A stretch of DNA of 9,160 nucleotides from an uncultured Butyricicoccus sp. (GTDB lineage Bacteria > Bacillota > Clostridia > Oscillospirales > Butyricicoccaceae). Every line of letters begins with the position of its first letter. Position 1 is the first letter of the stretch. A program made the position numbers and the translations under genes. Shown one piece after another: positions 1 to 5,915 of this stretch. The notes beneath the pieces are model-generated. The model searched no databases and was not told the origin of the DNA. It saw nothing but the letters and a program-made list of their open reading frames with translations. The stretch covers positions 1-9,160 of the forward strand of contig URFQ01000089.1 in NCBI GenBank assembly GCA_900547195.1, given 5' to 3'.

Positions 1-66
1 TCGCCGCAAGCGGCGAAAACCTGTTTGAAACGCGCTGCGGCGCGAAGGACTTTTTTGACAAGCTGA
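1..66 (-). repeat. Partial copy of an intergenic hairpin element (left window edge)
   Basis: Positions 32-66 match the reverse complement of 3094-3128 at 29 of 35 bases by eye. The shared core is a GC-rich block (GCGCTGCGGCGCGA) followed by ACTTTTTTGACA. Positions 1-16 form a perfect 7-bp hairpin (TCGCCGC, AA, GCGGCGA). As in the 3094-3287 copy, the element's end lies next to a terminator hairpin. The copy is cut by the window edge, so its full length is unknown. A short reading frame also crosses here, but the match to clearly intergenic DNA makes coding unlikely. Confidence 0.55.
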
Positions 67-106
67 AAACGCCTGCACTTCCCTTCCGGGAATGCAGGCG
101 TTTTTT
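67..106. terminator. Bidirectional rho-independent terminator
   Basis: Stem CGCCTGCA (70-77) pairs with TGCAGGCG (93-100). After one bulged C, TTCCC (79-83) pairs with GGGAA (88-92) around a TTCC loop. A run of six T follows on the plus strand (101-106), and AAAA at 66-69 gives a U-tract on the minus strand. It lies just past the stop of the minus-strand 3D-domain gene and would also stop plus-strand transcripts from the left. Confidence 0.85.
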
Positions 107-110
107 CCAA

Positions 111-803
111 TCAGCTCATCACATAAACATTTGCGTGGGCAACACCCAGCGCATAGCAGCGGTCATGGTCGTTCAGGTAGATGTCAATCTTATTGCCCTT
201 AATCGCTCCGCCGGTGTCCTCTGCGATGAAATCGCCGAAGCCCTCGATATAGACCTTGCTGCCCAGCGGGATCACACGCGGGTCAACCGCAATTGTACGG
301 CCCTCGGTGCAGCGGGTGCCGGTCGCCGTGCCGGCGCCGTAGCCGCCGCTGCACGAAGCGCAGGCGCAGTAGAACGTGAGCTTAAAGTTGCCCATCGCCT
401 TGCCGTTAACCGTGATGGCCTCTGTGACGCTGTAGGCCGACGAACGGCTGACTGTACGCCCATAGGTGGGCTGGTATACGAGCGCCGCCTTGCGGGCTGC
501 TTCCTCCGCAGCCTTGCGCGCCGCTTCCTCCGCGGCCTTGCGGGCAGCCTCTTCGGCGGCCTTTCTCGCCTCAATTTCCGCCTTCGCCTGGCTCATCTCC
601 TCGGTGGTGCGCACCGAACCGACGGCGGTGTTCACCGCTGTAGAGATCATGCCGATTGCAGCCGATGTGGTATCCGCTGCCGGCACGGCGTCGAGCGCCT
701 TTGCCGCGCCGCTGTACGCGGACACACGGGAGACGCAGAGCGCCGCACACAGCGCTGCGGCCGGCAGGCGCCGCATCAGGGTTTTCAGGTTCATCAATCG
801 CAT
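111..803 (-). CDS. Secreted 3D-domain protein (probable cell-wall hydrolase, YocH/YuiC-like)
   Basis: The 230-residue protein has a basic N-terminus and hydrophobic core (about residues 5-29) ending in VSA, a likely signal peptide with cleavage near residue 29. Residues about 66-107 form a charged, Ala-rich helix with three perfect KAAEEAAR repeats (81-104). The C-terminal part (about 138-230) is a 3D domain, named for three conserved aspartates: Asp174 (AVDP), Asp196 (EDTGG) and Asp207 (DIYL). It also has the Cys cluster CACASC (146-151). 3D domains adopt a lytic-transglycosylase-like double-psi barrel and occur in cell-wall proteins of Firmicutes. There is no LysM or SH3 anchor, so the helical part may act as spacer or binding region. 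The start at 803 is supported by AGGAG 8 bases upstream. The gene is divergent from rnj and is followed by a strong terminator. The exact enzymatic activity is inferred. Confidence 0.88.
   Translation of the reverse strand: MRLMNLKTLMRRLPAAALCAALCVSRVSAYSGAAKALDAVPAADTTSAAIGMISTAVNTAVGSVRTTEEMSQAKAEIEARKAAEEAARKAAEEAARKAAEEAARKAALVYQPTYGRTVSRSSAYSVTEAITVNGKAMGNFKLTFYCACASCSGGYGAGTATGTRCTEGRTIAVDPRVIPLGSKVYIEGFGDFIAEDTGGAIKGNKIDIYLNDHDRCYALGVAHANVYVMS
492..563 (-). repeat. In-gene tandem repeat, three 24-bp units
   Basis: This DNA encodes three identical octapeptides KAAEEAAR (residues 81-104 of the 3D-domain protein). The protein units are identical but the DNA units differ at several third positions. 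That points to selection on the peptide or an old duplication rather than very recent slippage. The repeats extend a helical linker between the signal peptide and the 3D domain. Confidence 0.85.
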
Positions 804-860
804 AAAGAATACTCCTAAATTTCTTCGAAATTTCGCGCCTTTTTGCGCGTTACAAACCGA

Positions 861-921
861 TGTTACCGCTTTGTTGTCACAGTGTAATCATTTTGTTTTC
901 GGTTTGTTACCGTTCTGTAAT
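861..921 (+). promoter_or_regulatory. Six TGTWAH-like half-sites at exact 11-bp spacing (WalR-type operator candidate)
   Basis: Half-sites start at 861, 872, 883, 894, 905 and 916 and read TGTTAC, TGTTGT, TGTAAT, TGTTTT, TGTTAC and TGTAAT. Each is separated by 5 bases. Four of six fit TGTWAH exactly and the other two at 5 of 6. The pair at 905-921 is a perfect match to the published WalR (YycF) box, two TGTWAH hexamers separated by five bases. WalR controls cell-wall hydrolases in Bacillus and Staphylococcus, including the 3D-domain protein YocH, which fits the neighbouring gene. The array lies between the predicted transcription start (about 918) and the start codon, a position more typical of repression. 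The identity of the binding protein is inferred. Confidence 0.6.
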
Positions 922-924
922 CAC

Positions 925-953
925 ATAATACCCAGATGCCATCGCTTTGTCAA
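925..953 (-). promoter_or_regulatory. Sigma-A promoter for the 3D-domain gene
   Basis: Read on the minus strand, a perfect -35 TTGACA (948-953) is followed by a 17-base spacer and a -10 TATTAT (925-930). The predicted start near 918 leaves a 5' untranslated region of about 115 bases. An inverted repeat, GTTACAAACCGA (849-860) with TCGGTTTGTTAC (899-910), 11 of 12 bases paired, lies in that leader. Confidence 0.8.
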
Positions 954-1184
954 ACATTTTTCCGAAAAAATTGATTTTGTGATTACTTATCGTAATATTA
1001 CTGCATAAATATAACAGATTAGCTCTTTGCAACCGTTTCAAATGCCCTGCATAGCTCTTTATACTTTGTTACAAACCCGGTTACAAGGTTACAAAACGGA
1101 TTCGCGCATCGGCCATCCGGCAGAATTTTTCCGGCGCATGGATAACCGCGCCGTCCTGTGTGCAGACTAGGAGAAAGGTTTTTC

Positions 1185-1213
1185 TGTACAAATAGGAACA
1201 AATATGGTATAGT
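1185..1213 (+). promoter_or_regulatory. Sigma-A promoter for rnj
   Basis: An extended -10, TGG followed by TATAGT (1208-1213), lies 17 bases after a partial -35, TGTACA (1185-1190, 4 of 6). It is in the right orientation for RNase J and implies a leader of about 175 bases. Confidence 0.55.
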
Positions 1214-1229
1214 TTTAAATAAGCGTTTG

Positions 1230-1281
1230 TTGACCGCGTGCCCGGCGGCGGCGAAAAGCCGCGGGGCCTGGGGCGCGTCAA
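1230..1281 (+). promoter_or_regulatory. Stem-loop in the rnj 5' leader
   Basis: TTGAC (1230-1234), GCG (1236-1238) and CCC (1241-1243) pair with GGG (1271-1273), CGC (1274-1276) and GTCAA (1277-1281). Inside this is a GCGGC-GAAAA-GCCGC hairpin (1248-1262). The structure begins about 10 bases after the predicted transcription start. No known riboswitch was recognised. It may protect the 5' end or serve in autoregulation of a 5'-end-dependent RNase; that role is inference. Confidence 0.45.
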
Positions 1282-1394
1282 GTGGATGAAATGGAAGGCT
1301 GACGGTGTATCGCGCTTCCTGAAAAACCGGGATTGGCCCGGATATACGAAAAGTACATCACCTCATAAGTGAAAAGGAAAGTGATAGTAGAATT

Positions 1395-3053
1395 ATGAAA
1401 GAAAAACTGAAGATTATACCCTTGGGCGGTCTGGATGAGATCGGCAAGAACATGACCGTGATCGAATACGGCAACGACATCGTCGTCATCGACTGCGGTC
1501 TGGCGTTTCCGGACGACGACATGCTGGGCGTGGATCTGGTCATCCCGGATACCACCTACCTCAAGCGCAACTACAAGAAGCTGCGCGGCTATCTCATCAC
1601 CCACGGGCACGAGGATCACATCGGCGGCCTGCCGTATGTGCTGCGCGAGGTGAACGCGCCGGTTTACGGCACGCGCCTGACCTGCGGAATCATCGAGACC
1701 AAGCTGGCCGAGCATAAGATGCCCTCCAAGGTGCGCCTCAACCGCATTAAGGCGGGCGATGTGATTAAGCTGGGTTGCTTTACGATTGAGTTCATCCACA
1801 CCAACCACTCGATCGCCGATTCGGTCGCGCTCGCCATCCGCACCCCGCTTGGCACGCTTATCCACACAGGCGATTTCAAGGTCGACCTGACCCCGGCCTC
1901 GGGCGAGATGATTGATTTGGCGCGCTTCGGGGAGCTGGGTAAGGAAGGCGTGCTTGCGCTCATGAGCGACTCGACCAACGTCGAGCGCCCCGGATACACC
2001 CCGTCGGAACAGACGGTCGGGGCGAGCCTCGAAAAGTTCTTTAAGAACTGCAAGGAGCGCATCATCGTAGCCACCTTCGCCTCGAACGTGTCCCGCTTGC
2101 AGCAGATCCTCGACATCTCGGCCAAGTATGGCCGCAAGGTGGCGGTCTGCGGGCGCAGCATGGAGAAGATCACGGCAGTTGCGGGCGAGCTGGGCTATCT
2201 CGCGGACAAGGGCAAGGTCATGATCGACATCAATGAGATGCGCCGCTATCCGCGCGAGCAGCTCGTGATCGTTTCGACCGGGTCGCAGGGCGAGACCATG
2301 TCCGCCCTGTACCGCATGGCGTACAACAGCCACAAGCAGGTGGAGGTTGTGCCCGGCGACCGCATCCTGATTGCGGCGTCCGCGATTCCGGGCAACGAAA
2401 AATCGGTCAACAACATGGTGAACGAGCTGTACAAAAAGGGCGCCGAGGTCATCTACGACCGCAGCGCGGCGCTGCATGTCTCCGGCCATGCCTGCCAGGA
2501 AGAACAAAAGCTGATGCTGGCGCTTTGCCGCCCCAAGTACTTTATCCCGGTGCACGGCGAACACCGTATGCTGCGCATGCACGCACACCTCGGCGAACAG
2601 ATGGGCGTCCCGAAGAAAAACGTCATTGTCGGCGAAATTGGCCGCCCGATTGAGATTGGGGAAAAATCCGCGCGCCTTGGCAACATGGTTCCGTCCGGCC
2701 GCGTGCTGGTCGACGGGCTGGGCATTGGCGACGTCGGTTCCGCTGTCCTGCGCGACCGCAAGCATCTGTCCGAGGACGGCCTGCTTGTGGTTGTCATGAC
2801 CATGGACGCGACTTCGGGCGTGGTTATCGCCGGCCCGGATATCGTTTCCCGTGGCTTTGTTTACGTCAAGGAAGCCGAGCCGCTCATGGAGGAGCTCCGC
2901 ACGACCTGCCAGATCGCGCTCGACCGCTGCCTGGACGAGGGCGTCAAGGACTGGAACGGCATCAAGCTGGCCGTCAAGGGCGCGCTGAGCGACTTCCTGT
3001 TCAAAAAGACCAAGCGCAGCCCGATGATCCTGCCGATCATCATGGAAATCTGA
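1395..3053 (+). CDS. rnj: Ribonuclease J
   Basis: The 552-residue product matches RNase J over its full length and in size (B. subtilis RNase J1 is about 555 residues). RNase J is a cytoplasmic, zinc-dependent endo- and 5'-3' exoribonuclease that matures rRNA and degrades mRNA in Firmicutes. The metallo-beta-lactamase core is intact: HGHEDH at 70-75, His138 in HTNHS, Asp160 in HTGDF. The beta-CASP insert (about 210-360) precedes VSGHA (His365) and the PVHGEH motif (His387, His390). The C-terminal domain (about 450-552) is complete. The ATG at 1395 fits the family N-terminus (KIIPLGGLDEIGKNM). Its ribosome binding site is poor, since AAGGA lies about 16 bases upstream. The gene stands alone on its strand and converges on the thiazole operon. 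Only one copy is visible, so a J1/J2 assignment is not possible. Confidence 0.96.
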   Translation: MKEKLKIIPLGGLDEIGKNMTVIEYGNDIVVIDCGLAFPDDDMLGVDLVIPDTTYLKRNYKKLRGYLITHGHEDHIGGLPYVLREVNAPVYGTRLTCGIIETKLAEHKMPSKVRLNRIKAGDVIKLGCFTIEFIHTNHSIADSVALAIRTPLGTLIHTGDFKVDLTPASGEMIDLARFGELGKEGVLALMSDSTNVERPGYTPSEQTVGASLEKFFKNCKERIIVATFASNVSRLQQILDISAKYGRKVAVCGRSMEKITAVAGELGYLADKGKVMIDINEMRRYPREQLVIVSTGSQGETMSALYRMAYNSHKQVEVVPGDRILIAASAIPGNEKSVNNMVNELYKKGAEVIYDRSAALHVSGHACQEEQKLMLALCRPKYFIPVHGEHRMLRMHAHLGEQMGVPKKNVIVGEIGRPIEIGEKSARLGNMVPSGRVLVDGLGIGDVGSAVLRDRKHLSEDGLLVVVMTMDATSGVVIAGPDIVSRGFVYVKEAEPLMEELRTTCQIALDRCLDEGVKDWNGIKLAVKGALSDFLFKKTKRSPMILPIIMEI

Positions 3054-3063
3054 TTTTACGCAT

Positions 3064-3093
3064 AAAAAAAGCCTTCCGGCGATTCCGGAAGGC
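3064..3093 (-). terminator. Terminator hairpin copy 1 (U-tract on the minus strand)
   Basis: GCCTTCCGG (3071-3079) and CCGGAAGGC (3085-3093) form a perfect 9-bp stem around CGATT. Seven A at 3064-3070 give a U-tract only for minus-strand transcripts, so this copy can terminate the tenI operon after read-through of the insert. It follows the rnj stop by 17 bases but has no T-run on the rnj side. Confidence 0.7.
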
Positions 3094-3287
3094 CGAGCGT
3101 GTCAAAAAAGTTTCTCGCGCCGCAGCGCTCATAAAATTTCCAAAAAAGTCAGGACATGCGCCTGACTTTTTTGACAGCAAGAGTTTTGAAATGGCTCATT
3201 TATGCGCCTTTTCAAAACTCCTTCGCCCAGAGCCATTTATGGCGGCGGGCGTACTTGTCGAAAAACTGTAGTTTTTCGACAGTCTGA
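3094..3287. repeat. 194-bp hairpin-rich intergenic element (MITE-like) flanked by 23-bp direct repeats
   Basis: No protein gene lies here. The ends are imperfect inverted repeats: the left end contains TGTCAAAAAAGT and the right end, on the other strand, TGTCGAAAAACT. Inside are three strong hairpins. One is a perfect 13-bp stem (3141-3153 with 3161-3173). A second is a 15-bp stem with one mismatch (3181-3195 with 3206-3220). The third is an 11-bp perfect stem with a four-base loop (3256-3266 with 3271-3281). AAATGGCTC (3189-3197) can alternatively pair with GAGCCATTT (3230-3238). The left 35 bases recur near the window start (32-66, reverse orientation). Both sides carry the same terminator palindrome. 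A non-autonomous mobile or recurrent intergenic element is inferred. Confidence 0.6.
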
Positions 3288-3316
3288 GCCTTCCGGCGAT
3301 TCCGGAAGGCTTTTTT
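3288..3316 (+). terminator. Terminator hairpin copy 2 (T-tract on the plus strand)
   Basis: This is an exact 23-bp repeat of the palindrome at 3071-3093, with the same CGATT loop in the same orientation. It is followed by six T (3311-3316). It can terminate plus-strand transcripts from rnj but lacks a U-tract for the minus strand. It ends 3 bases before the tenI stop codon. Confidence 0.75.
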
Positions 3317-3318
3317 CT

Positions 3319-3915
3319 TTATATCGGCACGCTGCGCAGCCGTTCCACTTCTGCTTTCACGTCCTCGCAGCGCATGAACCCACTCATCAGGCACGCGCCT
3401 GCGGCGCCGGTCTCCCGCACCGCGGAGAGGTTGTCCGCCGCAATGCCGCCGATGGCGTACACCGGAATGGCGGCCGCCTGCACGGTTGCCCGCAGGAAAT
3501 CCAGCCCGCGGCCGGGCAGGCCGCGCTTGCAGCCGGTGGCAAACACATGCCCGGCGGTCACATAGTCGGCGCCAAGCGACGCGGCGCGGGCAGCTTCCTC
3601 AGGCGCATGGACAGACACGCCCAGCAGCCCGACCGCCCCGCGCAGGCCGGGCTGCGCTTCGAGCTGATGCAGCGGCACATGCAGGCGCGGCGCCCCCAGC
3701 GCCACACAGGCCGCCGGAAAGGAATGCAGCACCAGCCTGTCCCCCGCCGCCGCAAGCGCCTGCCGTGCAAGCGCGATGTACTCGCCCTCTGGGAGGTCCT
3801 TTTCCCGCAGGATGATCTTATCCACCCCGGCTGCAGCAAGCGCGGCCAGCCGCGCCGTAAAATCGTCCCCGCACAGCGCCCGGTTGGTCACGCAGACCAG
3901 TTCAAACATAGACAT
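3319..3915 (-). CDS. tenI: TenI/ThiE-family protein, probable thiazole tautomerase (often auto-labelled thiamine phosphate synthase, thiE)
   Basis: The 198-residue TIM-barrel protein is of the ThiE/TenI superfamily. Residues 122-137 (GHVFATGCKRGLPGRG) closely resemble B. subtilis TenI (GHVFETDCKKGLEGRG), including the catalytic-type His123. The phosphate loop YAIGGI (153-158) and the LMSG motif (176-179) also fit. Residues 62-65 read VLHS where true ThiE has the metal-binding N-D pair. TenI aromatises the thiazole carboxylate made by ThiG; ThiE joins thiazole and pyrimidine phosphates. Position at the end of a thiSFGH operon and these residues favour TenI, but a bifunctional or ThiE role cannot be excluded. 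The start at 3915 overlaps the end of thiH by 14 bases (8 if the second Met at 3909 is used), suggesting translational coupling, because no good ribosome binding site precedes it. Confidence 0.85.
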   Translation of the reverse strand: MSMFELVCVTNRALCGDDFTARLAALAAAGVDKIILREKDLPEGEYIALARQALAAAGDRLVLHSFPAACVALGAPRLHVPLHQLEAQPGLRGAVGLLGVSVHAPEEAARAASLGADYVTAGHVFATGCKRGLPGRGLDFLRATVQAAAIPVYAIGGIAADNLSAVRETGAAGACLMSGFMRCEDVKAEVERLRSVPI

Positions 3916-5104
3916 AGTCGTTCATGACCGGCTGGAGGCCCTCCGCGCGGATGGCGGCAACCACCTGCTCGACATTGCGTTCGTCCGCAATCTCAAACTG
4001 GTCGTCGCCCTCCTCCTCGCCGGTATGGCCGCCGATACCGGTGGACACGCCCGCCGAGATTTTGGTCGCCGCGATATCAATGACGCGGTCGCGGAAGCCC
4101 TGCCGCTCGCGCGTGGAGATGGTCATGCCCGCAAACGGCATGAACAGGCGGTAGGCGCACATAACCTGCAAGAGCTGGCGCTCGTGGACGTCCTTGGGGT
4201 TAATTTTATCGTTGTTCACAATCGGGCGCAGGCGCGGGCAGGAGAAAGAAATCTCGGCGTGCGGGTATTTGCGCTGTAAAAGATACGCATGCACGCCGGT
4301 CGCAAAAGCGTCCTTGCGGAAGTCGTCCAGGCCGAGCAGGGCCGCGAACGCCACGCCGCGCATCCCGCCCATCAGGGCGCGCTCCTGCGCCTCGATGCGG
4401 TATGGAAAAATGCGCTTGTGCCCGGCAAGATGGAGCTGTTCATAGCGGCTCGCGTGATAAGTCTCCTGAAAAACGGTTACATAGTCCACGCCGCACGCAT
4501 GCAGGTAGGCGTACTCGTCCGAATTCATCGGGTAGACCTCAACGCCGACCATCTTAAAATACCTGCGCGCGATCCTGCACGCCTCGCCGATGTACCGCAC
4601 ATCGCTCATCGCGCGGCTCTCGCCGGTCAGGATCAGGATTTCCTCCAGCCCGGTCTTCGCGATCGCCGCCATCTCACGCTCAATGGCCGGCATGTCGAGC
4701 TTTGCGCGGCGAATCTTGTTATGGCAGTTGAACCCACAGTAAATGCAGTAGTTCTCGCAGTAATTCGAAATGTAAATCGGTGTAAACAGGTACACGTTAT
4801 CGCCGAAAAAGCGGCGCTTTTCCTGCCGTGCCTTTGCTGCCATTTCCTCGAGAAACGGCTCTGCCGCAGGCGACAGCAGCGCGGCAAAGTGCCCGGGCGT
4901 GCGCGCGTCCGCGTCCAGCGCGGCGCGCACGTCGCGCGCGGTATAGGCCATGGGATCATAGGCCTCCATGGCCGCAATGACCTGTTCGCGCACGGTTGGG
5001 TCAATCTGCTCCATGCCGGGCAGATAGGCCATGTGGTCGATCTTGTTCCTGACCTCCACAACCTGGACGCCCTCCATGGGCTGGTTCGCCTGATTCTGTG
5101 CCAT
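3902..5104 (-). CDS. thiH: 2-iminoacetate synthase ThiH (radical SAM)
   Basis: The 400-residue protein cleaves tyrosine with a 5'-deoxyadenosyl radical to give dehydroglycine (2-iminoacetate) and p-cresol. Dehydroglycine is the glycine-derived part of the thiazole in anaerobes. The radical SAM motif CX3CX2C is Cys116, Cys120 and Cys123 (NYCENYCIYCGF). LTGES at 159-163 is the usual SAM-contact stretch after it. The C-terminal third contains the conserved FSCPRLRP and STRE motifs of ThiH. Length is normal or slightly long because of the N-terminus. The start at 5104 is supported by a strong GGGGG-type ribosome binding site that begins at the thiG stop codon (TAAGGGGGG), 14 bases downstream of thiG. 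Use of ThiH rather than glycine oxidase ThiO fits an anaerobic lifestyle. Confidence 0.95.
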   Translation of the reverse strand: MAQNQANQPMEGVQVVEVRNKIDHMAYLPGMEQIDPTVREQVIAAMEAYDPMAYTARDVRAALDADARTPGHFAALLSPAAEPFLEEMAAKARQEKRRFFGDNVYLFTPIYISNYCENYCIYCGFNCHNKIRRAKLDMPAIEREMAAIAKTGLEEILILTGESRAMSDVRYIGEACRIARRYFKMVGVEVYPMNSDEYAYLHACGVDYVTVFQETYHASRYEQLHLAGHKRIFPYRIEAQERALMGGMRGVAFAALLGLDDFRKDAFATGVHAYLLQRKYPHAEISFSCPRLRPIVNNDKINPKDVHERQLLQVMCAYRLFMPFAGMTISTRERQGFRDRVIDIAATKISAGVSTGIGGHTGEEEGDDQFEIADERNVEQVVAAIRAEGLQPVMNDYVYV

Positions 5105-5118
5105 TGTAACCGCCCCCC

Positions 5119-5886
5119 TTAGTCCGCGAGAAAGCCGGTCAGCGGCGAGGACGCGACCGCGCCCTTTTCCACCACGCGGCCCAGGCCGGACAGGTAAGCC
5201 GTGCGGCCGGCCTCAATCGCCTTTTTGAACGCCTCCGCCATGGCGGGGATGTTGCCCGCGGTCGCAATCGCGGTGTTGGCCATGACGGCGGCCGCGCCCA
5301 TCTCCATCGCCTCGCACGCCTGTGATGGGCGGCCGATGCCCGCGTCCACAATGATGGGCAGGTCGATCTCGTCGATCAGGATCTTGATAAATTCGCGGGT
5401 CGCGAGCCCCTTGTTGGAGCCGATCGGCGCGCCGAGCGGCATAATGGATGCTGCGCCCGCGTCCACAAGGTCGCGCGCCACGTTCAGGTCGGGGTACATG
5501 TACGGCATGACGGCAAAGCCCTCTTTTGCGAGGATTTCGGTCGCCTTGATGGTCTCCTGATTGTCCGGAAGCAGGTACTTGCTGTCGCGCATGATCTCGA
5601 TCTTGATGAAATCCCCGCAGCCGCATTCGCGTGCCAGACGCGCGATGCGCACGGCTTCCTCCGCGTTGCGCGCGCCCGAGGTGTTCGGCAGCAGGGTCAC
5701 GCCCGCCGGGATGTGGTCCAGAATGCTGTCGGTCTCGGAATTCGCGCGGCGCAGCGCGAGCGTGATCATCTGCGCGCCCGCGTTCTGCACGGCCGCGTTG
5801 ACCAGGTCAAGCGAATACTTGCCCGAGCCGAGGATGAAGCGGGAGGTAAATTCATGCCCGCCGAGGATGAGTGTATCGTTTTGCAT
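5119..5886 (-). CDS. thiG: Thiazole synthase ThiG
   Basis: The 255-residue TIM-barrel enzyme condenses 1-deoxyxylulose 5-phosphate, dehydroglycine and sulfur from ThiS thiocarboxylate into the thiazole phosphate. Family signatures are GSGKY (20-24), LLPNTSG (65-71), the Schiff-base lysine Lys95 in FIKIE, PLGAPIGSNKG (150-160) and DAGIGRPSQA (181-190). The open frame extends 30 codons further upstream, to 5976. That part overlaps thiF, is Arg-rich and is not ThiG-like. The ATG at 5886 has AAGGAAAG at a suitable distance and gives the family's usual length. It lies 29 bases after thiF and 14 bases before thiH in the same operon. Confidence 0.96.
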   Translation of the reverse strand: MQNDTLILGGHEFTSRFILGSGKYSLDLVNAAVQNAGAQMITLALRRANSETDSILDHIPAGVTLLPNTSGARNAEEAVRIARLARECGCGDFIKIEIMRDSKYLLPDNQETIKATEILAKEGFAVMPYMYPDLNVARDLVDAGAASIMPLGAPIGSNKGLATREFIKILIDEIDLPIIVDAGIGRPSQACEAMEMGAAAVMANTAIATAGNIPAMAEAFKKAIEAGRTAYLSGLGRVVEKGAVASSPLTGFLAD

Positions 5887-5915
5887 GATGTTCTTTCCTT
5901 CTTTTTGTAAAATTT

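Larger units (their letters stand above)
804..1394. other. 591-base divergent intergenic region between the 3D-domain gene and rnj
   Basis: No convincing protein gene is present. The region is clearly more AT-rich than its flanks on the 3D-gene side (about 820-1110). Contents in order: RBS of the 3D gene (811-815 complement), an 11-bp-phased half-site array (861-921), a minus-strand promoter (925-953), the perfect palindrome GTAATATTAC (992-1001), three GTTACA motifs (1068, 1080, 1088), a plus-strand promoter (1185-1213) and a structured leader of about 175 bases ahead of rnj. Positions 1094-1184 hold nothing I recognise. Confidence 0.7.

Noticed and set aside
1..110. Plus-strand frame reading AASGENLFETRCGAKDFFDKLKT as the tail of a gene
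   Set aside because: It looks protein-like at first, but the same DNA recurs in clearly non-coding sequence at 3094-3128, and the frame runs on through a terminator hairpin.
135..818. 227-codon plus-strand frame opposite the 3D-domain gene
   Set aside because: Arg/Gly/Ala-rich shadow with no motif or ribosome binding site. The minus-strand gene has a signal peptide, the three aspartates, a promoter and a terminator.
804..920. Cyclic-di-AMP (ydaO-type) riboswitch before the 3D-domain gene
   Set aside because: Such switches often precede cell-wall hydrolases, but the leader is AT-rich with TGTWAH repeats and lacks the conserved riboswitch blocks.
1019..1281. Minus-strand frames of 60 and 66 codons in the divergent region
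   Set aside because: They lack ribosome binding sites, overlap the rnj promoter, and show no motif.
1278..2765. 495-codon open frame on the minus strand
   Set aside because: It lies opposite the intact RNase J gene. Its His/Arg/Asp-rich composition is that of an antisense shadow in GC-rich DNA, with no family motifs.
3202..3927. 241-codon plus-strand frame over the intergenic element and tenI
   Set aside because: It begins inside hairpin DNA and runs opposite a well-supported gene; Arg/His/Gln-rich shadow.
4289..5122. 277-codon plus-strand frame opposite thiH
   Set aside because: ThiH on the other strand has an intact radical SAM motif. This frame shows no recognisable domain and is a shadow.
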